Assembly: GCA_029204225.1 (NCBI GenBank)
Contig: CM055094.1
Location: forward strand, 17,554,625-17,618,624
Source: Diphasiastrum complanatum
Lineage: Eukaryota; Streptophyta; Lycopodiopsida; Lycopodiales; Lycopodiaceae
Direction: 5' to 3'
DNA: 64,000 nucleotides
This document shows positions 36,010-47,248 of the stretch, piece after piece (the stretch's first letter is position 1; each line of letters starts with the position of its first letter). The position numbers and the translations under genes were made by a program. The notes below the pieces were generated by a model that saw only the letters and a list, made by a program, of their open reading frames with translations, was not told the origin of the DNA and searched no databases.

Positions 36010-36153
36010 AGTGCACTGCATGCACTCCCTGCACCATGTCAGGGAGTGCAATGGTGCAATCCTCACCATTGCACTCCTTCAACAAAAAAATTCTTCCTCT
36101 GTGAGCCGCAAATCCACTCCCTAACATGGTGCAGGGAGAGTCTGCAATGCACT
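36010..36153. repeat. Nested inverted-repeat (hairpin) element
   Basis: Outer arms 36,010-36,048 and 36,115-36,153 are near-perfect reverse complements over 39 bases, centred on ctccctgcaccatg. Inside, ggagtgcaatggtg (36,043-36,056) pairs perfectly with 36,064-36,077 around a 7-base loop. The two pairings share six bases, so they compete. It could be a MITE or a foldback fragment. Confidence 0.8.
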
Positions 36154-38511
36154 TGCTAAGTAGACGCCTCAATTACCATGGTGCACAATGCCCCACCACC
36201 AAACTAGACATAACGCCACGCTTCAATGAAGCCTTGGTTGTCTACAAGAGCATGTTGCATGAGCTTGAACTTCACTTTGGAGAAACAAACTAAATCTTTA
36301 CCCTATGCATTGGTTGGGTGATCTTCAAAGGAGGACATCACAATAGACCAACCAATCATAGAAGAACACTCACCTCATAGAACAACTTAATGAGCTACCA
36401 ACTATTTGCAAATATTTACATCTCCATGTACATGATGTGTTGCCAATGACATTTTCACAAAGGCCCCACCAATGATGTTTCTTCATAGCATTCAAGTCTC
36501 TTAAAAATTGTTGTTGGTAGGATATGTGGAAAGTCTAAGGAAGCAAGTTCTAAAAGTGGAAAGCCCAAAAGTAGTTGAAACTTGGAGTGTTATAGGGCTT
36601 AAAAATCTTTAAGTGTTGGTAGGAAGTTTTGAAAGTGGAAGCAAATTGCAAAGGAGTACGAAGTTTGCTAAATGACTCTTGAGAGGTTATCAAATATTCA
36701 TGATACGTGTCTTTGAAAGCTAGCTTATAGAAATGTGGGGTGATTCTCACATATACATGATACCTGTCAAGTTTGGGTATTTTCAACTCAAAATTTTATG
36801 ATACCAATTGATTTTGATAATAATTTAATGGTCTTTGTTTTATTGAACTTGCCAGTTTTGGATTTTTATGGGAACAAATATACAATGACTAGAAATATTA
36901 GCTGATATTTTGTCACAAGTATGGCTTACACAAATATCCTAAAAACTCATAAAACAATTGTTATAAAGTTAGGCTCCTCAAAATCATTACTTTCAAAGTA
37001 CAATAAATATTTTCATAAGTATCTCTCATTGAGAAGTCACTATCAAATTGACTTCTATGCAACATTTGAGAATTTTGTAAAAAACAAGAGGAAGGTGAAG
37101 GGCATTTCTCCTTGCAAAATCAAAACCTCAAATGAGATGCCGAGATAGGGTGGCAAAAAGGTTATTAACCACAAAAGACTTTTTGTGTTGGCAAAGAAGG
37201 TTATTGGACCCACAAAGAGCTTTTATTCCTTTTGACAAGTCAATGTTTTTTTTTTTTTCCTTTTTGGTAAGGGCTCTTATTTTTATTATTATTAGTGAGG
37301 GGTTTGGCAAAAAATGGCCATGATTCACTAATATTATTGCAAGTGGCAAAGGTACTAGTTCTTTGATACTAAATGAGAGAGTCCTCAAAAAAGGGTGGTT
37401 TCAGACTACATTGCCTGGAAAGTCCCAAATTTAAAATGGAGTCCTGCCATTGGTCCCGAGAAGAAAAATGGGTCTCCTCCCTTTCAAATTTAGCTTGAGT
37501 TGTCAGCATGTGGCAAATGCGATGGCATGCGATCCATGCCACGTAAGGGAAACTCAAGCCCGCTTTTTTGGCTTGGGGACATTGCCCAGCATGTTGAGTA
37601 TCTAGAGGCAACACAACAAAAATGAACCAATCGAATGGTAGGGATTTGAACTAGCCAATCATATTGTGGTCCTTCATTTGGCACTTGTCAACAAAGTTTA
37701 AAAGGGGGATGGTCGTCAACCCACTTGCCAAATTTCAAAAAAAAGGCGGCGAGTCAAAGGACCTTGGCGCTAATGTGAGACCACCCTAAGACTAACAAGT
37801 GAATGGCTCATTTCCTCAAGGTTTAGGTTTCTAGTTGTACTCCACTCAAGTGCACAAAAGGAGAGCATACACAAAACAAAACCATTCTACTGCCTCAAAA
37901 AAGCTAGATGGCCCAATTTTTTCAGGTCCCTCAAAATCTATGTAGTATTTAATCTATGGCAGTTAGACTTGGAAGTGTTAGTAGAAAACTTTCAAGCCAA
38001 CCTTAGAAGAAACTTACCACATTTAAATGAAAGCACTAAACTACTATAATAAAACCAATAAATTTGAAAGTGAGGACTAACATTATTGCATTTTTCTCAA
38101 GTAATTTTTTCTTTGAAGCTTCTTCATGTGGTCCTTGTTGTAGATTAAACCATGAATATATTATAGTATAAACTTGAAAAAACTTGGTTGCCATAGAAAG
38201 GCTTTGCCATATATAGACAAGGATTTTCGTTGGGAGTCTTGTCCTATTGCGCTCACTGGGAGTTGTTAACTTGTATTATCATCAGCATTTCTTAATGAGA
38301 AGTCACCATCAACTGGACTTCTATGTAACATTCAAGAATTGTGTAAAGGAAGAGAGGAAGGTGAAAGGCATTGTGCTTACAGAATCACAGCCTCAAATGA
38401 GAGGCTGAGATAGGGTTTGGACAAAAAGGTTGTTGGGCCCACAAAAAGGTTCCTTTTGTGTTGGAAATGAAGGCTCCTTCCATAATACATTTATTGCTAA
38501 ACTGTTCATTG
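36154..38511. other. No gene; first copy of a local duplication
   Basis: 36,980-37,400 and 37,780-37,970 have clear diverged counterparts at 38,290-38,470 and 38,890-39,070. ORFs are short and motif-free. A 14-base T run is at about 37,245. Confidence 0.45.
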
Positions 38512-38897
38512 GTAGGAAAAACCCTCACCGGTCATAAGGAATAGAAGCTGTTTTCGGATTTCCAAAAATTTTTAGGCTCGGCCCGGAGGGGCCGAGCCTA
38601 AAAATTTTTGGAAATCCGAACCGGGCAGAATGGCCTCTGCCCGGCCCCTTCCATTGCGTAATGGAACCTTTTTAAACCAATCCTTAGTTGCCACGTGGCA
38701 GGTGCAAGCAAAATCAGCACTAACAAAATTTGAGACCAATCCGATGCTACCACGTGACAGACGTAGGCAAAATCTGCACTATTTTTTTTTTTAAAAAACA
38801 GGTGACTATTCTGCTTTTTAATCTATTCAGAAATGGGCAGAATAGTCACCAAAAAATCCATTAAGGTCAAGGACTCGTTAGAATTTTTCCTAAGGTG
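38512..38897. mobile_element. Candidate non-autonomous DNA transposon
   Basis: A block absent from the corresponding place in the paralogous copy (near 37,290). Its ends read taggaaaaa...tttttccta with loosely matching continuation. Inside are a perfect 31-base-arm palindrome, a smaller one (ccgggcaga...tctgcccgg, 38,621-38,644), a third pair (ggtgactattctgc...gcagaatagtcacc, about 38,802-38,855), and two diverged 60-base direct repeats carrying ccacgtgg/ccacgtga. No target duplication was confirmed. Confidence 0.5.
38553..38620. repeat. Perfect 31-bp inverted repeat, 6-base loop
   Basis: Arms 38,553-38,583 and 38,590-38,620 are exact reverse complements; the loop is cggagg. The inner half is GC-rich (ggctcggcc) and the outer half AT-rich, giving a very stable hairpin in DNA or RNA. 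Confidence 0.95.
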
Positions 38898-40240
38898 CTA
38901 GCTCTCCAATACTAGATGAGCCAGTCCTTCACATGTGAGTGGTTTAAAGGTTTAGGTTTCTAGTTTTACTCCACTCAGCTGCACAAAAAGGAGGGCATGT
39001 GAAAAACAAAATCAATGTAGTGCCTCAGAAAGGCTAGATGGCCCAGTTTTTCTTCAGGGCTGTCAAAACTTAAGTAGTCTTCAAAGGAAACAAAACTACC
39101 TCCCAGAGCGGAATCCATGCACCTATGTTTTTTTCATTTCAAGATTTTTGACATGTACCTTCCGAAAGGTCCATGTAAAAAAAAAATTAGGGCAAAAAAA
39201 AATGAAAAAAAGAAGTAAAAGCTGTTTTCACGTTAGGAAAGTCCACCTCCTCAGCCCTTCTGCCATCAGAAGGGCCTTCCGCATAGGACAACCGCCCTTA
39301 GCAGGAGGCCCTTCCCTGCTGGAAGGGCGGGCCACAAAGGCCATCCCCTTCCCCCGCCCTTGAATCTGCATTGGCTGGACTCTAGGTGTTAGTAAAATGT
39401 TTTCAGTCCAAGTTCCAACCTTATAAAAAAGATACAACATTTCAACAGCAGCAGTAAAGTACTGGAATAAAACCTATATATTTGAAATGTATGACTAAAA
39501 CTAGTGCATTTTTCGCGCACAAAAACTGCAAACTTTGAAACCAATGGCTGAAATCATAACCTCAACAATCTGTAAGACTTTATCGGTTTTTCCTAAGCAC
39601 CTAGCTGGAGCCGAGAGGAAGTGAACTTCAGACAAACATTCAATGTCTTGTCAAAAGGACACCTTTGAACTATGAATGATAACTAAGAACCAGCCTATGT
39701 AGAAAAGTTCCAAGCCAAACTTTCAACACTTGAATCACAGTGCTAAAGTTCTAGAAACTAATATATGAAATGCTGATTAGAAGACTTGACCTGCCCCATG
39801 TTTGAGGACTGCTCTGAACTCATGAAGTATGGAATGGGCAAGAACATATCCAGATTGGAATTACAAAAAGGCTATAGTTTTTATTCTTGGCAGCAATTAA
39901 TCGTTAGCATAAGTATGTACATCATGTGGAAACTGTCTGCATGACTGCCAACCAGCACTTCAATCTAAAGAATAGGTAGCAGAGCTAACAAAATGAGCTG
40001 AATCAGAGATAAAAAGCTAGGAAGGCACATCTTCCCATTATCAAAGAGGGGAAGGAGCAATGAAATGGATCTGGTCGCTTATTCTAGTGTGTCTATCCAC
40101 CCTACACCTAGTAAATGAACTACCAGTGCAGAGAAAAATTAGCCGCTTGAAAGCAGCATTTATGGAATTAGGTCACTCTTTCTACAGTGAACTCAACAGT
40201 TTTACATCCAATAGCAGGAGCACCAATGCAGAGCAGAAGT
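38898..40240. other. Second copy of local duplication; 3' flank of DUF604 gene
   Basis: 38,900-39,070 repeats 37,780-37,960. A further block ('ttccaagccaaac...aataaaacc') recurs near 37,995, 39,410 and 39,705. A GC-rich patch at 39,240-39,360 contains gcccttccctgctggaagggc, a small hairpin. The last part is probably the 3' UTR of the DUF604 gene, with a minus-strand AATAAA near 39,877. No ORF is supported. Confidence 0.45.
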
Positions 40241-43200
40241 TTATGCAACCAATTCGCCCTCTCTGCAGATTCTAACTTGAATATATATATTTTTTCTATT
40301 AGACTTCAAAATTTTACAGCACTGCCGCCTTGGTGCCTGCAGAACAAATCACAGCACAGGACAATTATATAATGAGTCACAGTGGCCTTGAAATTATACT
40401 TAGAAAGAAAGCAAAAACATTTTGTTATCAGTTGAGAAATTTTTTTGTTCTTGCTCTGTAAGACAAGCACAGAAACTGTCTTGCCTTGAATTCTTCGGCA
40501 TCCCTAGTTAAAACACAGTTCTGAAAGGCTAACTGTCTTTCACAAATCATTCCTTACATGCAAACAAATCTGCATTGCTAACATCATGCATCTCCTTTGG
40601 TGATTTGATCCGTTCTGTGCTTATCGAGTGTATTAACAGAAATTGGAAAATATTTGAAACAATGTGATGGAATTTATTTCAGATTGAGCTATTTTTGTAC
40701 CTGGTGCCAGGATTCATCTGTTTTCTCCTTGAGTACATGTATCCACTGAAGACCAGCTGGGGAGGCCATCTTCCACTTGCAACTACCTCTCCTTTTGCTT
40801 TCCCTGACATAAAGGCTTTCACTTTGATTATCCCCTCGGCTGCTGACATTTTTCATGTGGAACACCACTGGTTGCTCACAAGGAGACAGAGAGACTGGCC
40901 TACTGCTAAAGGGATAAGCAGTTTCCTCAGTGGTTCTGTACCAGCTGATGAAGGTTCTCGTTGGCAATTCCAAAAATCTCGGAGAATGCAAACCTCTATA
41001 GACCTGTGCTGCATACCCCCAAGAAACAGAAATGGACCAATTACGCCAGTTATCATAGCAGAATGATTGCTGCAGCATGCCAGCAGGATCAACTTTAATG
41101 GATTTTTTCAGATGTTTCAATGCTTGCAATCTCTTCATATTTGGAAAGACGGGATCAATTATGTCAAGGTGGTGTATGGATACAAGTGGAGTCACTGGGT
41201 GAGCCATCAACAACCCAGAGGCATCACCATAAACGTCAAACTGCAAAAGCCCACAGAGCTGATCAAAAAAGGTGGCCTTCTTGAAGATATTCTAGAGTAA
41301 CAATCATGAGCAACACAACTCTTGCTGGAACTAAACTACAATTTGAATAAGAGTAACAAGCAGTGCTCATGAAGAACTGGCAAATTGTTACAAGCAACCA
41401 CTCTTTTTAACCAGTTGATCTTGAAATGAGCAGGAAAGGAAAAGTCTGAAAACCAGCTAGATATGCAAGGCAACTTACCTGCTTAGTAAAGAATGGGAGG
41501 AAATTTTGACAATAGGTACTTGGAGTTTAAGGAAGTGCTAGCATTCACTTTGACGTAAATCCTTGACTTTCAATTAAGTACCTACCTTTCAGACTGACCT
41601 TCTAGATAGAAATGCTGCACATATATAGTCCTATTTTACCAAAGGTTTTGACAAACTTCATCCACAAATCTTCAAATATTAGTTTGCCATGACACGTCGG
41701 AAAATTAATTTATCATCTCTACCTTTCACATTGATTTTCTAGTTAAATCTCATTATGCAGATTGCAAGTGCACGTCTGAACTTGAATAGAAATAAGCCAA
41801 CTTTTTCTTCTTTTTATCTCGTGGACTCGACTGCTTCCTTCACTAATTGACTAGAGACAATGTGAACATTATTCACATAATTGACTAGGGACAAATCTGA
41901 CAATTATTTACATATTTACATTGATTCCTAACGACATTTCAAATTCTGGCACACCATGGTCCATGTAGTAAGGTCATTGTGTCTTTTCACAACGGAGCAC
42001 TAAGAAGTTTTAAGCTGACAAAGTTTGAGAATTTCCATATTTTTTAATGTTTGCATCTTCGACAAAGCAAAAATTTCCGAAGTGGTAAGTGCCCGGAAAC
42101 ATATTCATCGATGATCAAGAACTGGCAAAGTCCATTATCCAACCAGTTGTCGGATTTCGCTGACCAATTTTGTAAGTGGCAGAAAGTTAAGACCGTTTGA
42201 CAATGAGAAGGATTTAGCTGTTATTAGTCAAACTTTACGAAATTCATGCAAGTTGGAAGTCTGGGAATGAATTAACGGGTCAGGTTGAGAAGCGGGCTGC
42301 GGGAGGAAAACAACCAATTTTCAGAAAGAAAACGTGAGAACACCACTGCTAGGGATCCTTGGACAGAGCAGGCCAGCTTTGAAAGTTGGAAGGAACATGC
42401 AAAAGAAAAAGCGAAAGGAACTTAAAAGAATATACTAGCTAGACCTGGCTTGATTAATCCTATAAAACATGACAGACTAATTCACCAAATTAAACTGGTA
42501 TCTGTTCATGAACATGTACTCTAAGAAGGAAAGTGATACAGGATTGAGCTAATTGCAAAACTAGAGAGCAAAACCAGAAAAAAGAGAATGGTGAAGGGCA
42601 GCGAATAGCCTAGCCGTACTTGGTGAAAACCAGCTTCTTTGGTAAGAGGCACGCCCAACTCGGCCATGCAAGCCTGCAATCTGTCATCACTCCCAAAAAG
42701 TTGAGAGTATCTTTGAAGACACTTGTCCTGGATTCTTTCCAGAGCTTTGGCGAGAGGGTAGCTGATGGCAAATCCCCCACCTCCATACGCCATATTGTAT
42801 GAAAAGTGTATATTCTGAGTATGGCTTTCTGAGTTTGATCCAATGTAATAGTATCGGCTGTGGTTGTATTTAGAGAGAACTTTTACTAAGTTTTCTGGAA
42901 TGAAGACTGTGTCATCATCTCCCATCACAAACCAGTGCACATCTGGTAGATGGAGGCGGAAAGTCTCGGATACAATGCGAGAGATGCGAATGGCGGATCG
43001 GCTGCCTCTGGGATTGGTGTAGCTGAAGTTGGAAGTGGGGGAAGAGATTTTGATGGGTGGCATGGAAGGTGAGGAGTTCATGGGCTTGTCCAGCCACACA
43101 AAGCCTCGCATTTGTGCTGGCCTCCACCATAGCTTCACATACTCCTTGCGGCTTGCCCACAGCTTCGATGATGCAGCAATTCCAAAAACGATGTGCGCGA

Positions 43201-43630
43201 GATCTGTTGGGTAGGGGAAGAATGTTTTGCTTGCAGCAACAGGAACTAGAGCTTGATTCAAGCTTGGACGAGCAATGACGCGTTGACTGGAAGAAGAGAG
43301 CAGCAGCGACGTAGTAGTTAAGGCAGAATTGGATGTGGGTTTGGGGCTGCAGCCTCCTCCAATGCAATGGAGGGAGAAGGAAGGGCATGGAAGGCTGGTG
43401 AATCCGAGGAGCAGGACAGAAAAAAAGGAGCAGGCGAAGGCAGCCATGATTCCCAGCGATAATCTGGTGATCCCAGCTGCTCCAGCAAGCTGCTCAGCTG
43501 CAGATTGGTTGCCTGAACCCCCCAGTGCCCACGCCTTCCCGTTCGCCATCCCCGCCTCAACTACAGCTCCATCCAATGCATCTGCATGCTTCCTCTTCTT
43601 GCTCTCAGAAAATATAAAGAACACACTCAT
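40241..43630 (-). CDS. DUF604 (Fringe-like, GT31-related) glycosyltransferase-like protein
   Basis: Three exons on the minus strand: 43,630-42,620, 41,240-40,701 and 40,336-40,241. Introns of 1,379 and 364 bases have GT donors and AG acceptors, both in phase 0. The protein has 547 residues, a normal length for plant DUF604 proteins. Residues 58-80 form a membrane span after a basic N-terminus, as in type II Golgi enzymes. HIVFGIAASSKLW (146-158), KLWWRP, RGFVWLDK, the DDD metal-site motif in WFVMGDDDTVF (233-243), AYGGGGFAIS and FGSDDRLQACM are the family blocks. Exon 2 carries FDVYGDASGLL and LQQSFCYD, and exon 3 starts APRRQCC, the conserved C-terminal signature. The frame is intact. The acceptor sugar and substrate are not known. 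An alternative start is Met28. Confidence 0.93.
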
Positions 43631-44750
43631 GATTTCCTCTCACAGAACCGACTCAGTTCCTACTCATTCTTCTGCATATATCACCTTTTGGAGATTAGAC
43701 ACAGAGGCACATTGTTTAAGCAAAGCTTCCTTAGCTCAGCTGGATCAAACACGCCTTACTTTGAGCTCCTCCATTGCGATCCAAATCTGGACGGAGAATA
43801 TATGCGAGGAGTACACTTGGTAGCTTGAGCAACCACGCTTCCTAGAGGAAAGCTAGAGACATAGTTTACATCCTTTACCAGAATCTCTTTTTGGTTAAGC
43901 TACAGTTTGATGATGCAAAGTGGGTCCAGAACTCTTCTTTGGAGGAGGCAAATCATCTGTAGTGGACCTCACCACACCTCCACCTCACCTCTCCCTCAAA
44001 AATAAAAAGGAAAGTAGTTAGAATAGTTGATGTGAGCGTGTTTTTTGTTGTGGGGAGGGGGGTGGGGTTGTGGTTGGGGGTGATTATGCTGTGTATGGGC
44101 TTTATATTCTAGCAGCAATAAGCAATTTTGGGTGAAGGAAAGATTTTGGTGTGTATTGTTGTGCAGCAGAAGGGATGGATGATGGAGATGGTGTGAGAGA
44201 GATCTCAGAAGGAAGGAGATCAATGATTTAGTCTCAAAAAGGTTGCATTGAAAAGATATTGTCCTTTCTTCTCAGAAAAGAAAACAAAACCTTTAGTGGG
44301 CAGCAAGATTTAAGTAAGACCCAAACCACTTGCAGCAGCAGCAGCACTGCCTGCCTGCTGCTACTGCTGACAAATCCCAGGAGGTGATTGAGACACAACA
44401 TAAAATCACAAGCTTCAACCTGGCTCATTTGCAGCTCACACTGTAAGTTGCCATCGAAGTGGGGAGCTGGATTTGCACTTGCAGATGAGCTAACCCAACA
44501 AAAAAAAAGCAAAAATTTGGAGGAACAAAAAGTATTGCAGATCTAGTATGGGGGAATTGGAGCATCAGATCAAACCCTAACAAAATTTAAAGCTGGTTAG
44601 GAAGAAGAATGTTTCATGTTTCAAGAGCAAAAAAGCAAAATTTAACAAATGCCTTAACAGTTAAGTCTGACTAATCCTTGAGAAGAACCCATAATTAAAT
44701 TTAGCCGCCCTCATGTCGGTGATGGATCTGGCTCTCCAAGGTCGGATTTT
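43631..44750 (-). promoter_or_regulatory. Upstream region of the DUF604 gene
   Basis: No convincing gene. It includes a guanine-rich stretch at 44,052-44,081 (runs of 4, 6, 4 and 5 G, with a GG between the last two), which fits a G-quadruplex on the plus strand about 430 bases upstream of the start codon, and a (cag)n patch at 44,332-44,350. Core promoter elements were not clear; gatatatg near 43,676 is a weak TATA candidate. Confidence 0.45.
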
Positions 44751-44754
44751 TCTT

Positions 44755-45270
44755 CACACGTTCAGATTCTGCCACGTGTCTAAGCTGGACCGTCGATATA
44801 GCTCCAGGTTCTAGCCGGGACGCGTGTCAAGCATCCAAGCGTGGGATTCGAGATTCAATAAGGCCTTGTAAGCTGAACCCGACCGCCCATCTTTTAATGT
44901 GCCCGGACGATGTTAACCCCGCCACCGTTTGGATTCTTCCAGATTTTGCCACGTGTCTCAGATCAGCCGTTAAAATTTCTCCAAGTGGCGATGTGACGCG
45001 TGGCAAGCATCGAAGTGGGCGGAGGAGTAAAGTACGCCATAAATGCACAAGACGAAGGAGGATGTCCGAGACGAAGCGGGGCCCACCGACGGCACGCAAA
45101 GAAACTACAAACAATTTTCCGCGCTCCCACTCAGATACAGCCACGCGTCCACACTGCCACTTGGAGAAAATCCCACGGCTTGATACGAGAGCGTGGCAAG
45201 GGCCGATGATCTCCGATAGCATCCAACGGTGGCGGGCTGAAAAATCCAGCGTGCAGATAAATCACGATAG
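44755..45270. repeat. Three diverged GC-rich repeats of about 180 bp with CACGTG boxes
   Basis: Units start near 44,762, 44,939 and 45,131 with 'cagattytgccacgtgtct' or a close variant, followed by 'gcgtgkcaagcatc' blocks. Units 1 and 2 carry gccacgtgtc, a G-box/ABRE core; unit 3 has gccacgcgtc. The stretch is CpG-rich compared with its surroundings. It could be a regulatory region or an old GC-rich repeat. Confidence 0.6.
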
Positions 45271-45444
45271 GACCAGTCCTGGAAAGGGGAGGGCTTAAGG
45301 CTTTTTGGCCTGAAGCCAGGAGGGCACGGCCAGGGGGTCACGGGCCTGGCAAAGGGGCCTTTAATAAACAAAGAAACTCACATAAAAAGCTGGGTGTCCT
45401 TCTTCTTTGGCCCCAACTGTCAACAGCCAAGAAAGAGAGAAAGA

Positions 45445-45473
45445 GGGGGGGCGGGGGGGGGGGGGGGGGGGGG
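45445..45473 (+). repeat. Poly-G run
   Basis: Twenty-nine bases of G with a single C at 45,452. It may be prone to assembly or sequencing length errors. Confidence 0.9.
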
Positions 45474-46563
45474 TGCCTTACAATTCAGCAGCATCAGGGC
45501 TGTACACAAAAGCAACCCAAAAAATCAAATAAAAATATATTACACACACATAGAGGGGGAAAAGTGGTTTGGCTTGCAACCCACATGGGCCTAGGGGGCT
45601 TACCATGTTACCACATGATTGGGTTGTGTTTTGTTGAACTTATGCTATTGTTTGTGTGTCTCTATTTTCGTTTTTCAAATCCCGTGTTGGGTTTGACAAT
45701 GAGATGGGGACATACACACATCCTGTGATGTGATTTATTTGAATGTGTAACATAGTATTCGTTGATATTGACAATATGTACAATGATTTGTCCCAGGTAG
45801 CACGTGTGAGTATATCTTTGAAGCTCCAAACTTCTTTCTTCTATGATGTAGTGCCATTAAGATTAATGTTTTGTCGTTCGAGATTGTGAACACACTGGTT
45901 GCCTCCTTATTGGGGTTGTGAAGACTGTTGCTACCTAACTCACAAGGGGAGTGAAGATCGGTGATGCATGCCTTCATGCCTTCGAGGTCATGATAATTGT
46001 ACTGTCACCTTCCCTTTGAGCCTAAACTATGAAACAACATGCCCTTCGAGAGTTGAGACATTGCATTGACCTAGTGCCGAATATTGTAAATTTTGTGTAT
46101 ATCTAGCTAGTTTCGGGATGAGTCCTATTTTCGCCAGTCAAAGTCAAAAATTTACAGAAAATAGATACAATATATAAAATTTGTAAGAGCAGCTTTCCAT
46201 GTCATCCATTCACCCGGGAACTACCTCATGCATTTTATAGTTGAACGGGTGACGCGTTCTCTCGAACACCTAATTTTTTTTAATCTTGCAAACCTGTTTG
46301 CCCACGCTTCCACCCATTCTCTTGATTTATGTCACTTTCCATAGGTGAACGCGTCCAATGGAAAGGCGCTCTTACATGATCCATGGCTTTACCCAATATA
46401 TTAAATGTTTACTTCTCAACTACTCCCCCATAGGTCCTCCATTTGAGAGTTTAACTCCAATTTACCCTACAAGTATTACGACACGCATGAGAAAACTAAA
46501 CTACTCCTTCATAGAAAGAAATAACTAGTTCAAACGTGTGATGGTGCAAAAAGTATGGCATAT

Positions 46564-46614
<51 letters not shown>

Positions 46615-47239
46615 GGTACATAGTAGGAATAGGCCAATTGTTTGTGAAAGCATAATCATGGACTCGTATGCTAAATTTATTGAACGACTAGGTAGGTGGG
46701 TACAACCATAATTTATTTTAAAGTCAATGTTTTTCATTACACTTGTAAGAATGGTTCTATCTAATAAAGAGCAAATTTCTTGGAAAACCTTGACACAAAT
46801 TGAAGTAAGAGCACTCATATTTGTCTTGTAAATTGCTAAGCTTTTAAGCATACACAACAAGGCAAGGGCAAGAAATCTTACATGAGTTTTAGCTTTCTTG
46901 TTACATATTGTCAAGTGTATGATGGTTTTGGCTTCAATGATTTTAAAAATGGAAATCAAGAGCCATGAGAAGATTAAACAACTTAATTGATGGATGTCCA
47001 AAATAAGACTAAGCATATTAAGGATAGCCAATTAAAGACTTGTTATATGTTTAGTATGGTAGTGGGTGTTACAATATGAGGTATTTTGGTCTTTTCTAGA
47101 AGTGTTTATGAGCTCACCATGTCCCTATAGGTTTATAAATTCTTTGGCAAGTCCTAAAGTACATACGAACATATTCTTTAAGTCGAACACTTTTGATCTG
47201 AAGGTTTTGTAATGTGTATAACCTATATAAAAATTAGAG
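45474..47239. other. No gene recognised; (GT)n at 46,569-46,613
   Basis: AT-rich DNA without supported ORFs. The microsatellite has about 22 GT units. The last 100 bases resemble one unit of the tandem array that starts at 48,383, with 'agtagataaag' at 47,238. Confidence 0.4.
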
Positions 47240-47248
47240 TAGATAAAG
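47240..47248. repeat. Foldback element target duplication, left
   Basis: tagataaag, identical to 48,374-48,382. Confidence 0.65.

Noticed and set aside
40060-40372. Plus-strand ORFs over DUF604 exon 3 and 3' flank
   Set aside because: Antisense to the APRRQCC exon, with no motifs.
42610-43823. Plus-strand and out-of-frame ORFs over the DUF604 gene
   Set aside because: Shadows of exon 1, which has clear family motifs in one frame.
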